A DNA stretch of 64,000 nt from contig JAPDRN010000107.1 in NCBI GenBank assembly GCA_030247855.1, positions 1 to 64,000 on the forward strand, in the 5' to 3' direction. Position 1 is the stretch's first letter. Each line of letters opens with the position of its first letter. Below the pieces are notes generated by a model. That model saw only the letters and a program-made list of their open reading frames with translations, did no database searches and had not been told where the DNA came from. This document shows, piece by piece, positions 19,207-29,794 of this stretch. The position numbers were made by a program, and so were the translations under genes. The DNA comes from Knufia peltigerae. Lineage: Eukaryota > Ascomycota > Eurotiomycetes > Chaetothyriales > Trichomeriaceae.

Positions 19207-20202
19207 TCACAAATTCGCCTGCTGCGAGTCGGAGCTTTGTTCCTTGACATCCCATAATTCTTCTGCCGTCTCCCTGAAGATGCGATTGACAAGGACAATG
19301 TCATTGTCACACCATCCAATGCACTGTTTCACAAAAGGCTCAATGTCCAAGCCGTTAAACCGCGTATGCGGCCAATCCGTGGCGAATACTATCCGAGTTG
19401 GTCCAGCCACTCGAAGCAACTCCTTTGCCATCGGGGTGAGGTCTCGAAGATGCGGATCATTCGATATCCTGTACGCTCCGGAGAACTTGATGTAGGTCTT
19501 GCCCTGAGCCAGGAGGCTGATGACGGACCGAAATCCCGGGATCTCGTACGGATCGGCTGGTGTTTGTCGACCAGACGAGGAAGAGCTGTGGACTGAGGAT
19601 AATTCCTTTGCCACCGATGAAAGGTCAGGACAGCCAAAGTGGTCAAGACAGATCTTGACGTCAAGACTGGGAGCCAGGTCCTCTAGCCAAGCTGCGAGCT
19701 CCATGGGTACGTACAGCTGAATGACCCAGCCGAGTGGACGTACGGCATCAGCATAGCGCCAAAGAAGAGCTTCAAAGGCCCGGCGATCCATTGTCTCATT
19801 GACTGATTTGAGATTGATTCGTACCCCTCGCACACCCAAGCGGTGCCATGATTGCAAGTCCTGAAACGTGGTCGTGTGAGGATTGAATGCTACAACTCCA
19901 CGAGCATGCCGGGGCCCGAGTTTCCTCAGAGCGCGCAGCAGGTACGTATTATCGAATCCGTAGCAGGATGGTTGGACGAGGACGATGTTGCGGAGGCCGA
20001 GAGAGGATTCGAAAGTCAACGCCTGAGGGAGATCCGAAGATATTGGTAGATACGGTGCGCTGTCATGGTCAAGCGAGTGAGGCTCAAACACATGCATGTG
20101 GCTGTCCCAAGATTGCGGTGGTATCCGTACCTTGGACATGTTCTCGTTCTGCGTGGGTGATTTTATATTCACCATCACTTCGGATGGTTGGACCACGGTC
20201 AT
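19207..20202 (-). CDS. Amidohydrolase-family (LigI-like) TIM-barrel hydrolase
   Basis: Single exon, up to 331 residues. Metal-site motifs of the amidohydrolase_2 family are present: DSHMHVFEP (~33-41), a strand ending CLDHFGCPD (~185) and FATDWPHTR (~273) with the catalytic Asp. Such enzymes hydrolyse lactones (for example 2-pyrone-4,6-dicarboxylate in lignin-aromatic catabolism) or decarboxylate aromatics. The lactonase type fits the size and DSHMHVF start. Met22 (at 20139) is an alternative start closer to the family norm. The gene shares a 438-bp divergent promoter with the sugar-porter MFS gene; that region holds the 18-bp element repeated at 26994. The C-terminus ANL is not a convincing PTS1. 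Confidence 0.8.
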   Translation of the reverse strand: MTVVQPSEVMVNIKSPTQNENMSKVRIPPQSWDSHMHVFEPHSLDHDSAPYLPISSDLPQALTFESSLGLRNIVLVQPSCYGFDNTYLLRALRKLGPRHARGVVAFNPHTTTFQDLQSWHRLGVRGVRINLKSVNETMDRRAFEALLWRYADAVRPLGWVIQLYVPMELAAWLEDLAPSLDVKICLDHFGCPDLSSVAKELSSVHSSSSSGRQTPADPYEIPGFRSVISLLAQGKTYIKFSGAYRISNDPHLRDLTPMAKELLRVAGPTRIVFATDWPHTRFNGLDIEPFVKQCIGWCDNDIVLVNRIFRETAEELWDVKEQSSDSQQANL

Positions 20203-20640
20203 GGTCAGCGTAGTTTGTGGTCAGCTTTGTTCCAGCAGTCGGCAAAAGTGTCCTGGGATCCGGAAAGCCAATGAACGGCTTGAGCATTGATAGGTCGTAA
20301 CATCTTCCCTGTTAGGTGCCCAAGAGCGGCAGATATATCCTCCCCTTCTGTATCTATCACTGTGCATATCCGGCAACAAATTCGGGTAATTTGCGAACAC
20401 AAGAATGATCTCCATGCGGTTCTCCGGAATCCAGACGAAGTACAGTGTGTCGATCAACTCGTTAATGTGGAGCTCGGTCGTTGTCCGAAAAAGCGGAGAA
20501 ATCACTCCATATTTCTCAAGAATTTTGTTGTCATAAAACGTATGCATGTGCAACTACTCAGCACCTCTCAGTCGCGCTGATGTCTTGTTTCTTGACTGTG
20601 GTCGTTCGTGAAACTGGAAAAGCATATCGACCGTAAAATC
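20203..20640. other. Divergent promoter of amidohydrolase and MFS transporter
   Basis: No gene here. It contains an 18-bp element (20472-20489) identical to one upstream of the other MFS gene, and a CGG-N4-CCG (20417-20426) ~55 bp away. Confidence 0.55.
20472..20489. promoter_or_regulatory. 18-bp shared element, copy 1 (CGG-N7-CCG)
   Basis: The string GCTCGGTCGTTGTCCGAA occurs here and, without a mismatch, at 26994-27011. It contains CGG-N7-CCG, a typical Zn2Cys6 dimer geometry. It lies ~150 bp upstream of the MFS ATG at 20641 and ~270 bp from the amidohydrolase start. Confidence 0.55.
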
Positions 20641-22456
20641 ATGCCCGCAGTGATGCACGTTACCCAGCATGCACAGCCCGGACCCCGTGAACGGCTCGTG
20701 CCATACTATCTCTTGGCTGTCATGGTCATTGCCTGCGGCGGTATTCCAAAAGGTACGCTTGTCTTGCAGTGATACATTCGGGGAATATGCTAATTTCAGT
20801 GCGTATAGGCTACGACGAAGGTGGTTACAGTTCCTCGGTCTCGCTTGAGTCCTTCAAAGAAGATTTCAACCTCGTCAAAAGCCATTGGAAAGGCAATGCC
20901 ACGGGGCTGGCCAATCGAACGGCCAACATAACTTCATTTGGAGTCCTGGGAGCTGCAAGCGGCTGTGTGATTGCCCTACTGTTGGATTCTTTCCATTGGG
21001 GCCGTCTGGCATCCTGGAGAGCCTACGCTGCTGTGTGGGCCAGCGGCTTGTTCATACAGATTTTCTCCTCGGGCATCTATGGACTGCTGTTGTTTGGTCG
21101 TATCTGGGGTGGCTTGGGTGCCGGAGCACTTACCGTGGTGACACCGATATACCTTAGCGAAGTGACGCCTGCACGCTCTCGGGGATGGATCGTCAGCCTT
21201 TACATGGTGTTCTTACTGTCCTTCCTCAGCCTCGGTTCGTCACCTACCAGAGGACCATCAGAATTGTCTCTTGCTAATACCTCCATCACAGGCTTCTTCA
21301 TATCATACGCCGCCAGCAAAAGCATGCCTGCCACAAGGGAACAGTATCGTCTTGTCCAATCCATACCGTTGATTCCTATGGGTGTGGCCTTTATTTGCTC
21401 CTTCTGGCTCTACGAGACTCCACGTTGGCTCGTTACCAGAAACCGTACACCAGAAGCTCGGGAAGTTCTCGCCCGGCTTACTGGACTCTCCATCGACGAT
21501 CCTGCGCTCGTGGCCAATTTCGATTCCCTTCATCAACAAATCCTGGCGAATGAGATAGATCGCCAGGAGCGGTCGACGAAGGATTTGTTCAGAGAAATAT
21601 TGTCACGGAGGTATCGTGGCCGCTTCTTGCTCGCCCTAGCAATGCAAGCTTTCGGCCAATGGTCCGGTGGCAACGGAATCACGTATTATATACCCACGGT
21701 GTGTCCTCTTGAGCTCCCTGAATGGTGTAAAGTTACTGACTGGTTTTTCTTGCTTCGTAGATCTTCCAGTATGCTGGCATCACGGGTGATTCGGTTGCAC
21801 TTGTTGCCTCTGGAGCCTATGGGATCGTTAAGCTCTTGGCGTCCACCCTCACGGCATTCTTCCTTGTCGACCGCATGGGACGAAGGCCGTTGTTCATTGC
21901 CGGCCTTGCTCTGCAAACGGTGACACATGTATACATGGCCGTGTACATGGGGGAACAACCGGGAAGCGGACAAAACCATGCCGCCTCAAATGCTGCCATT
22001 GCTTCGGTTTTTATATACGCGTTTGGGTGGTCCATCGGACTCTGCATCCTCCAGTCCATCTACGCCACGGAAATATTCCCTACGCGGCTCCGAGGGATCT
22101 GCTACGCCATCACTATGGCCTTGCACTGGTTCTTTCAATTTGCTGTGGTCCGCGTCACCCCCAATATGCTCGTCAGCTTGCATGTGTGGGGAGCTTATGT
22201 CTTCTGGGCGGCTGTTTGTGGAACTGGCCTAGTGGTACTTGGTCTCTGGGCGCCCGAGACGAAGAGAGTACCATTGGAAAGCATGGATGAATTGTTTCAG
22301 GGACCGTGGTACAAGACCTGGAAGGCAAAGGCCACGCGTGAAGCTGCGGATGGTTCATTAGAGATCGAGAATGTGCACGAGATCACCGAGAAAGTCAAGC
22401 AAGGTGCTCAAATGCAGCATGTTGAAGGAAGTGATGTGGATCTGGAAAAGAGATGA
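20641..22456 (+). CDS. Sugar-porter-family MFS transporter 1
   Basis: Four exons (20641-20752, 20809-21234, 21292-21698, 21761-22456) give 546 residues with about 12 predicted membrane helices. Family motifs include GRIWGGLGAGALTVVTPIYL with SEVTPARSRG after helix 4, ETPRWL in the central loop, GNGITYYIPT at helix 7, DRMGRRPLF between helices 8 and 9, and the terminal PETKRVPLESMDELF. These match fungal hexose/quinate-type proton symporters of the plasma membrane. Substrate is unknown; in this context an aromatic or cyclic acid such as quinate is as likely as a sugar. Exon 1 is short and joins at GGIPKGYDEG. It shares its promoter with the amidohydrolase. Confidence 0.88.
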
Positions 22457-23073
22457 TGAATTGAAAATGTCGATATTTCACGCCCTACCCCATACATTGA
22501 ACAGAGACGGTCAAAAAATTGACTATGCTCCTCGTATCACAACGTCAAAGCCGTACTCAGATTCGATAGAATCGTTGGGCTCAAAGGAATGGGCCCTGCT
22601 TTGCTTTGATCTGAGCTGGCCATTAGAAAAGAAACCTCCGTAACCAAATGGTCATCGCTCGCCACGGGTTTGTTGTGCCTCGCTTCACTTTCCTAATTTC
22701 AAGGGATCGCGGCACCTTCCTAAAGTATTTAGCCGGCATCTCATTTCAGACATCGGAATCTCGTCGTCGAAACTCTTCCCAGCAATAGTACAAGGACAAC
22801 TCTCTTGATTTCACTTGTCACCTCGCCTCCACCGTATCGCTGCTTAGAGACCCAAGTATATTGGTGGCCCGAGTCCTCAACTGTTGGGATCAGTGCCCAC
22901 AACGGCCTGCTCACTGGGCCCCTCCATCATGGGTATGGCCAATGGCAAGTAGGTAGTTGTTCGTCCGATTATCCCCTCTTCCAACCCTAGGGCTTGGGGT
23001 CAGCGCTGTACAATTTTTCCGCTGCATTGCCCCTTTGACCTAGGAGAAGTGCTGGGCTTTTATAAATCAAGCC
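22457..23073. other. Intergenic region upstream of Zn2Cys6 regulator 1
   Basis: No gene in 617 bp. It contains the 3' flank of MFS 1 and the promoter of the regulator at 23074, with a TATAAAT-like stretch ~10 bp before the ATG. Confidence 0.5.
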
Positions 23074-25152
23074 ATGTCCACTGCAGGACGCAAGCTATCA
23101 GCGCCAAAACCCGAGCGAAGGCGAGCTTTTAGTTGCGAAACCTGCAGAAAACGCAAGGTAAATTTCAGCCAGCCTCAATATCATGCAATCATGTTAAGCC
23201 ATACTGTGAGCTAGGTTAAATGCGATGGAGCAACGCCAATCTGTTCAAGATGTTCATTGCGAGGTGATGATTGTTACTACGGCTTGAATCCTACGCTTTC
23301 GTACACCAGAGCTCTCGAGCAGAAGGTCGCCCATCTTGAGGCCAGGCTTCGCGCCTTGGAATGTTCCTCGGCGGATGCGCTCTCGCCTTCGCGTCAAAGC
23401 ACGGCCGGTTCTGCTCAGACCGACCTCAGCCCAAGACCGGCTGAGGGCATCGAGAGCACAAAAGTACCTAAGTTCGACGCTCTTCAGATTGACGACGGCC
23501 ACTTGACCTTCCATGGGACTACTAGTTTCTTCCGACTTCCTGGCAGTCAACAAGATGGTGCAGATGGCACCGGTCGCTTACTTCCCTCTCAAAAGGACGC
23601 TGAGAGTGGCAAGGACAAATTGATCAACAGCGCATGGAAGGAAAGAGCTTTTGAACAATTCGCAAACACCCCTGAACCGATGAAGTCGTTACTTCGTGAT
23701 CACTGGACATGGGTTTCGCCACTTTTCAACTTCATTTATCGACCTGCCTTCACAAGGGACATCAAGAACAACGGTCCGTATTACTCCTCTGGCTTACTGA
23801 ACACTATTTTGGCACACTCGGTGCGATGGGCAAGATCCGACCCAAATCTATCCATCTTACTGGAGCCTTACGATGGTGGTGCTCAATTCTATCGTCAAGC
23901 CATTGCCGCCGTATTCGATACTGTCAGACAAGGCCCGGGCAAGATCCCTGAGGTCCAGGCTCTCCTCTTGCTCAGTGCTCAGGCAACTGGCAAGGGGCAT
24001 AGAACTCAAGCGTGGCTATATACAGGAATGGCCATCCGACTGATGGAAGACCTTGGCCTCAATATCGATAGTCGTAGCTACGCCGCAACAGCTGGGCTTA
24101 GTGATGAAGATATCGAGATCCGAAACCGTTTATTCTGGAGCTGCTACTGCTGGGAAAAACTGCTCTGTTTATACCTGGGTAGACAGCCAGTCATACTTGC
24201 CACGCATGCCAGTTCTCCTCAACTCTTGCTGGATGACTCTGCCGAGATTGAGGTCTGGTCGCCGTCCGGAGTTGGTGTGATCGATGAGCAGAATTATCCT
24301 CCTACGCAGAGTCATGCGACCTCCTGTTTCATCAACATGTGCTCTCTGTCCGAAATCCTTCATCGCATTCTACTCCAGCTTTACGATCCTCTGAATGAAA
24401 TTTCTGAAGAGGCGACAATATCATACGTTGTCAATGAGACCGCGAATATGCAAACTTGGTGGGACAGACTACCTTCTTTCCTAAAGATTACCACTTCAGA
24501 TCCGCCCTCGCACTGTCCACCATCGCATGTGGCGACATTGAATGCGATGTTCCACATGGTCAAAATTCAGCTGAATCGACCGATACTATGCGCCCGTGGC
24601 ACTTCCGACACTCTGAGAGATAACTTGGAGCATCACGTTGCTGAATGCAGCTCAGCTGCGAACGCGATCATAAACATATTTGACCTGTATACGCGGAATT
24701 TTGGCCTCGGACACGTCATGACAGCACTTATATATTGCTTGTACACATCCGCTTCCATCTTTCTGCTCCAAGCCCAGGCCACCAAAATAGACTCCCCAGC
24801 ACTGGTCTCGAAGCTGAAATATTGTATCGGGGCTCTGGAAAGCGTCAAGTCCACAACTCCAATTGTCGGCACTGCCATTGAGTTGATTCAACGTGAGATC
24901 ACGCGTTTGAATATTTCTCTCGATGATCCAACGAGGTCATCAACAGAATTCCTAGAGCTCCCTCGGATAGCATCAGAGGAACCGAATACGTATGAGTGGG
25001 CGGCCGTGGATCCTGAAGCTATACTGCCGCAACAATGGACCGATGTAACGATGGCAGGGGAGATGGAAACGTGGTTCGACGATAGCTTCTTTTTAGCTGC
25101 TGATGTGCATCCCACCTTTTACGATCCTTACGATGCAACAGAGAGAACATGA
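23074..25152 (+). CDS. Zn2Cys6 transcription factor 1
   Basis: Two exons (23074-23157, 23215-25152) give 673 residues. The zinc cluster CETCRKRKVKCDGATPICSRC...C (~21-48) is split by the intron right after KRK, so the DNA-binding head is lost if only the long exon is read. A short heptad segment follows (RALEQKVAHLEARLRALE, ~58-75), the likely dimerisation coil. The middle holds the fungal-specific regulatory domain with WKERAFEQF, DEDIEIRNRLFWSCYCWEK and YLGRQP (~280-310). The gene lies between two transporter genes that share an 18-bp CGG-N7-CCG element, so it is the natural candidate to bind that element. Confidence 0.9.
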
Positions 25153-25712
25153 CAAGAGAATGTGAACAACAATTTGAGCCTCGACAAATCTTGTTCTCGT
25201 GGAGAAACTTCAATAATCTTAACAAATCAACCGATCCCCGAGGAGACCGCCTCAAGAAGCACGATGTAGTCGCCCGAACAGCAACCAGTATCCTCTCAGA
25301 CACTTTCAATGCATGTCTAGCCCTCCGATTCGACGTTTTCTTTTGGTGATTGGTCGTCCATTGAAGTCTGCACGTTTCAGGGTTGACGACAACCTCCGAG
25401 TTCGGTCGACACCCGAGGAACCCAGCCACGGATCCCAGCAAATCAACTTTGACTCCATAGGACTCGGCGTTAATCGAAGGTTGCGAGCTTGGGCAACTTG
25501 CCATTTATAGGGTCCGATGAGCGAGAAACGGGCAAACATGATGTTCCTGCGTGACCCAAGTCGATACAGGGAAATCGAATGTTAGATTAGTCAGGGTTTC
25601 CCCAGGACGCAATACTCCTGCCAAATCGGAAAGAGAGGACAGTCTTCATATCGATATTATATTAACGGGTTTCCTAGTCAGCCGACATTAACAATCGAAA
25701 TAGATTGGCGCC
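25153..25712. other. Intergenic region
   Basis: No gene is supported in 560 bp between the regulator and the mitochondrial carrier gene. It holds the 3' flank of the first and the promoter of the second. Confidence 0.5.
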
Positions 25713-26731
25713 ATGTCTTCCAAACCGTCCGGCACTATCGCAATGCTGGCTGGAGGTATTGCTGGGCCTCGGAGACTGTTATCACCTATCCTGCAGAGTT
25801 CCTCAAAACACGGAGACAGCTTCCTGCCAGTAGCACCGGCAGACCTTCATCTTCGATTGCTATATTTCGTTCTGTGTTCAACTCGCAAGGTATTCGGGGT
25901 ATCTATGCAGGATCTCCAGCACTGATTGCCTCCAACACGGCCAAGGGAGGGGTACGATTCTTCAGCTTCGAGAGCAGCAAGCAAGTCCTTGAGCGGACTA
26001 TTGGGTCAAACAATGTCTTTGTCAACATCCTAGCAGGTTTGTCTGGGGGCATTGCCGAATCAATCCTGGTCGTGACTCCAGCCGAAGTTCTAAAGACCCA
26101 GTCCATAGACATGGCTGCTGCTGGGTCCAGGACAACGAGCACGCTTACCGTGGCCAGACAAGTTATCAGGCTGCATGGGCCTCTGGGCTTGTGGAGAGGC
26201 ATTACTCCCACTCTGTGCAAACAGGCAACAAACTCAGCAGTCAGGTTTGCCAGTTTTGGAGCGATAAAGGATTGGATTTCCACGACAAGTCTGGCCAAAA
26301 GGCTGAATAGCGCAGGCTTGACCTTACTTGCAGGCTCGCTGAGTGGTGCTGTAACGACGTATGTTATTGTGCTATTGCTCAAATGGTCACTTGCTGATAA
26401 ATTCTTTCAGTTACGCTTCAATGCCTTTCGACAACATCAAGACCAGAATGCAAAGTACAGGGAGCACACATCGGAGTATGTTGGCATGTGGAGTTTCCAT
26501 GCTTCAACAAGAAGGAATCAAGGTGTTCTGGAGGGCAACGACCCCACGACTTGTCAGGTTGATGGTAAGCAATAGTCAAAGTCATGAAGTCATGAAGTAT
26601 ATACATTTTCTGACACTCTCCGACGTGTACCACAGCTTTCCAGTGGAATTACATTTGCAGTATTCGACCAAATTACCACCTTTTGTGCTTTATCGAATAA
26701 TGGACAACGTGAGACCTCAAGTCTTCTGTGA
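25713..26731 (+). CDS. Mitochondrial tricarboxylate (citrate) carrier with apparent frameshift
   Basis: Three exons (25713-26358, 26411-26564, 26636-26731) encode three mitochondrial-carrier repeats with signatures PAEFLKTR (~25790), VTPAEVLKTQ (~26084) and MPFDNIKTRMQ (~26431, across an intron), and the family ending LSSGITFAVFDQI. The pattern is that of the citrate/tricarboxylate transporter (CTP, SLC25A1-like), which exports citrate for cytosolic acetyl-CoA. The start MSSKPSGTIAMLAGGIAG is in one frame while everything after ~25766 is in another. The spliced length (896 nt) is one base short of a whole number of codons, so a single-base loss near 25764-25766 is implied. A 41-bp intron could mask it but would delete the first signature. 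This is either a real broken allele or a sequence error. Confidence 0.75.
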
Positions 26732-27261
26732 TCCCACTACTACATGTTATTCGATGCAATATCTGCCTTCCTATCGGATTTGGCTGGCCTATGAACAGAG
26801 TCGGTGAGAGCAACGATAGTTGATAGAGCTTGTATACTATGTATGTTAAGATACGTATTGAGAAGTGCAAGACCATCCATATGTTTCGGCGAATTTTCCC
26901 AATGACTTGCCATTAGTGTGTAGCAGTTGGAGTCCAGATCCTGAAATTCGGCATTCTGCCCAGTGTCACACGCGACGAAAATGATGACAAGGTGCTCGGT
27001 CGTTGTCCGAATTCTTGCCCCACGCCGCCGACCGGATTGCCGGCGACTTTCGGACAACCCACACGAGGAATCCCCAGATACGACTCTCACTCTACAGATT
27101 CTCAATAGTCCCCAGTCAGTCGTGTCTCCGGACGCCAGATGTCATGGACGTGGAGAACTAGGGGGGAGGGGGTTCAGGAGAGTGCCTATAAAAGATGGAG
27201 TCTCTTTCAAGACTTTGTGAGACGCTTCCTGCCATCCAACGAGGCGAAATACACATCCGTC
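26732..27261. other. Intergenic region upstream of ACS-type MFS
   Basis: No gene is supported in 530 bp. It carries the second copy of the 18-bp element and a further inverted half-copy, CGGACAAC at 27051. Confidence 0.5.
26994..27011. promoter_or_regulatory. 18-bp shared element, copy 2 (CGG-N7-CCG)
   Basis: Identical over 18 bp to 20472-20489. It lies ~250 bp upstream of the ACS-family MFS start. An inverted CGGACAAC (27051-27058) repeats half of the element 40 bp further on. Confidence 0.55.
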
Positions 27262-28898
27262 ATGTCAAAAGACGAAGTCGAGCTGGCCACCCAGTTAGAG
27301 GCAGAATTCACCCTGCCGGGAGAGCTAAGTCATCTCTCCCTCGAAGACTATGCCGCTGCTGAGCGAATGTTCGTACGCAAGATCGACCTGCGATTGATGC
27401 CGATATTGTGTACCATCATTGTGTTGAAGTGAGTGAATCCAGCTTCTCCGTTTCTTCACCGTGCGCCGTGATCGGTATCTGACATACTGTTTTCATCTTC
27501 ATAGCTACCTCGACCGCAATGCCCTGGCCAATGCCAGAGTACTCGGCATTGAAGCAGACCTCGACCTGAAGGGATCGGAATTCAACACCTGCATCTCGGT
27601 CTTTTTCGCCGGCTATCTGGCCATACAGGTACCGTCAAATCTGATTCTCACGAGGGTTCGACCGAGTTTCTATCTGGTATGTCTTTAGGCTATGACATCT
27701 CGAATGTCCTGAATTTTGACGCTGATGCATTATCTAGCCGGCTTGCATGGCCGCCTGGGGAATCATATCGGGCTTGAGCGCCGTCACCCACGACTTCCGC
27801 GGATTGGTCGTTGTGCGCCTCTTTCTCGGAGTGGTGGAAGGCCCATACTTTCCTGGCTCGCTGTTCTTGTTGAGTTCGTGGTACACCCGCAAGGAGCTGG
27901 CGCTGCGGACGTCCGTCCTCTACACCGGTTCTCTCCTGGCCGGCGGTCTTGGCGGCCTCGTCGGCGCGGGAATTCAGTCTGGCCTGGACGGCGCCCTGGG
28001 AATTACCGCATGGAGATGGTTGTTCATAATTGAAGCCTCCATCACCGTCTTCGTCGCCTTAGCTGCGATGCTCATCCTGCCAGACTTTCCGCACAACACG
28101 AAATTCTTGAGCCCTCAGGAGCGAGCCATCGCGATCCGACGCTTGCAAGATATGAACGGGACACGCGACACCGAGAGAGGAAGTATGCTACTGGGGGTGC
28201 GTCTGGCGGTGTCCGACTACAAGGTCTGGCTGCTTGCTCTGATCATCATCACCAAGACAAGTGCCGGAGCAGTGACCTCCTTCATTCCCACCCTCGTCAA
28301 GAACTTTGGCTACGGCAAGATCGAGACGCTCCTGCTCGTTGCGCCGCCGTACATCTTTGCTGCGGTCATGGCGCTGGCCGTCTCCTACTCCAGCGATCGT
28401 TTCTCCGAGCGGTCCATGCACATCGTCGCGCCCATCTCGCTCGCCATGGCCGGGTTCATCATCGCGACGGCCAGCATGGCCCTCGCCGCGCGATATTTGA
28501 GTCTGTTTCTCATGCTCGGAGGTGTCTATGGCAGCTACAATGTCGCCCTGGCCTGGATATCTTCCACCTTGCCGCGGCCCGTGGAGAAGCGCAGCGCCGC
28601 CATCGCTCTCATCAACACCTTCGGGAACATCGCCCAGATCTACAGTCCTTACATGTACTTGCAGGAGATGGGTCCTCGGTACCTGGCCGCCATGGTCGCG
28701 AACGCTTGCTTCTGCGTCGCGTGTTTCTTGGCAACTTTGGTTTTACGATGGGCGCTGGTCAAGGAGAACGCGAAGCTGGAGAATGCCGCAGCCGACATCG
28801 CCCTCGGTGCCAATGATAAAACTGAAAATGTCGAACGTGACGGAGAGTACGAGCTGGGCTTCGCCGCCACGGAGCAACGCTTCAGATATGTCTTGTAG
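27262..28898 (+). CDS. MFS transporter, anion:cation symporter (DAL5-like) family 1
   Basis: Three exons (27262-27428, 27505-27676, 27738-28898) give 499 residues. An in-frame upstream ATG at 27139 would add 41 residues, but MSKDEVELATQ fits the family better. The first helix ends in YLDRNALANARVLGIE, the hallmark of the fungal ACS/allantoate-permease family. RLFLGVVEGPYFPGSLFLLSSW (helix 4-5) and WRWLFIIEASI follow the standard order, with ~12 helices in total. Members carry anionic substrates such as allantoate, nicotinate, pantothenate or aromatic acids across the plasma membrane. The shared 18-bp promoter element links it to MFS 1 and regulator 1. Confidence 0.88.
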
Positions 28899-29794
28899 AA
28901 AGCTAGTAAATGAAGAATTGGATAGAAGGGGGCCAGACACGTATGTCAATCCGGCCGGCTTCTTGCCTCGTTTTACTGGTGACGTTCTCGCAGCTGTCAA
29001 CGAGAATGTTCTCGAGGACCGGCCTGCCCGAACGTGAAGAGATAATTCTCATTGATTGCCTGATTCTAGGTCTGGCCACGAGATGGTTCGTATCCTTGAG
29101 ATGGTTTGATGTATGCAGGATGCTGGTGCTAGACAGCGTTTAGCCGAAAAAAGACAAGATTCTTCTCCCTGATTCCATCTCCAGCATCAATTACTCCCCA
29201 TGGTGAGAGGTTGTTGATAGAAAGAAATGAAAGATGCTCAATTGATTTGGCAAAGTCGCTCTTCGGAAAAATGGACTGTGGGTTCTTTTCCCCGGCCACT
29301 ATCAGGCCTTGACTAGCAGATGACCTTGCCCTCTCCACATCATTCTGTCCCATTCTCTTGGGTTGCCAATCATACCACGGCAAAAGTTCAACCGGGTTCA
29401 ATTCTACCATTTAGCCATTTAGCCTCATCGGCCCATGTCAACATTGACAGTGGCACGAGCCTCCGCATTAAGCTAAACTCCATGATTTCTTCTTCTCCCA
29501 AATTTGCAGGTTTGATCGCAAAAGTCGTGGGGAGAAGTCATTCGTAGTGCATGGCCTGCCACGCGAGATCTTGACAAGGGACAACGCGGGTCTCCAGAAT
29601 TCGGGCATTGAGCGGGTCACCATCCCATATGGAGGTCGGGTTGAAATAATACTGATCCCCCTTGGGATACGTATATATACATGTCGATGATCTCCAGTGT
29701 CCTAGGACGTCACAATCTTTTCATATTTGCACTTCTTCAAACAAAACCCACCGACTCCATCCATTGATCTCCTTTCACTCAACGTCCGAGCACA
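28899..29794. other. Intergenic region
   Basis: No gene is supported in 896 bp. It contains the 3' flank of one MFS gene and the promoter of the next. Confidence 0.5.

Noticed and set aside
19207..20202. C-terminal ANL of the amidohydrolase as a peroxisomal signal
   Set aside because: Asn at the middle position is not a basic residue; it does not fit the usual PTS1 rule.
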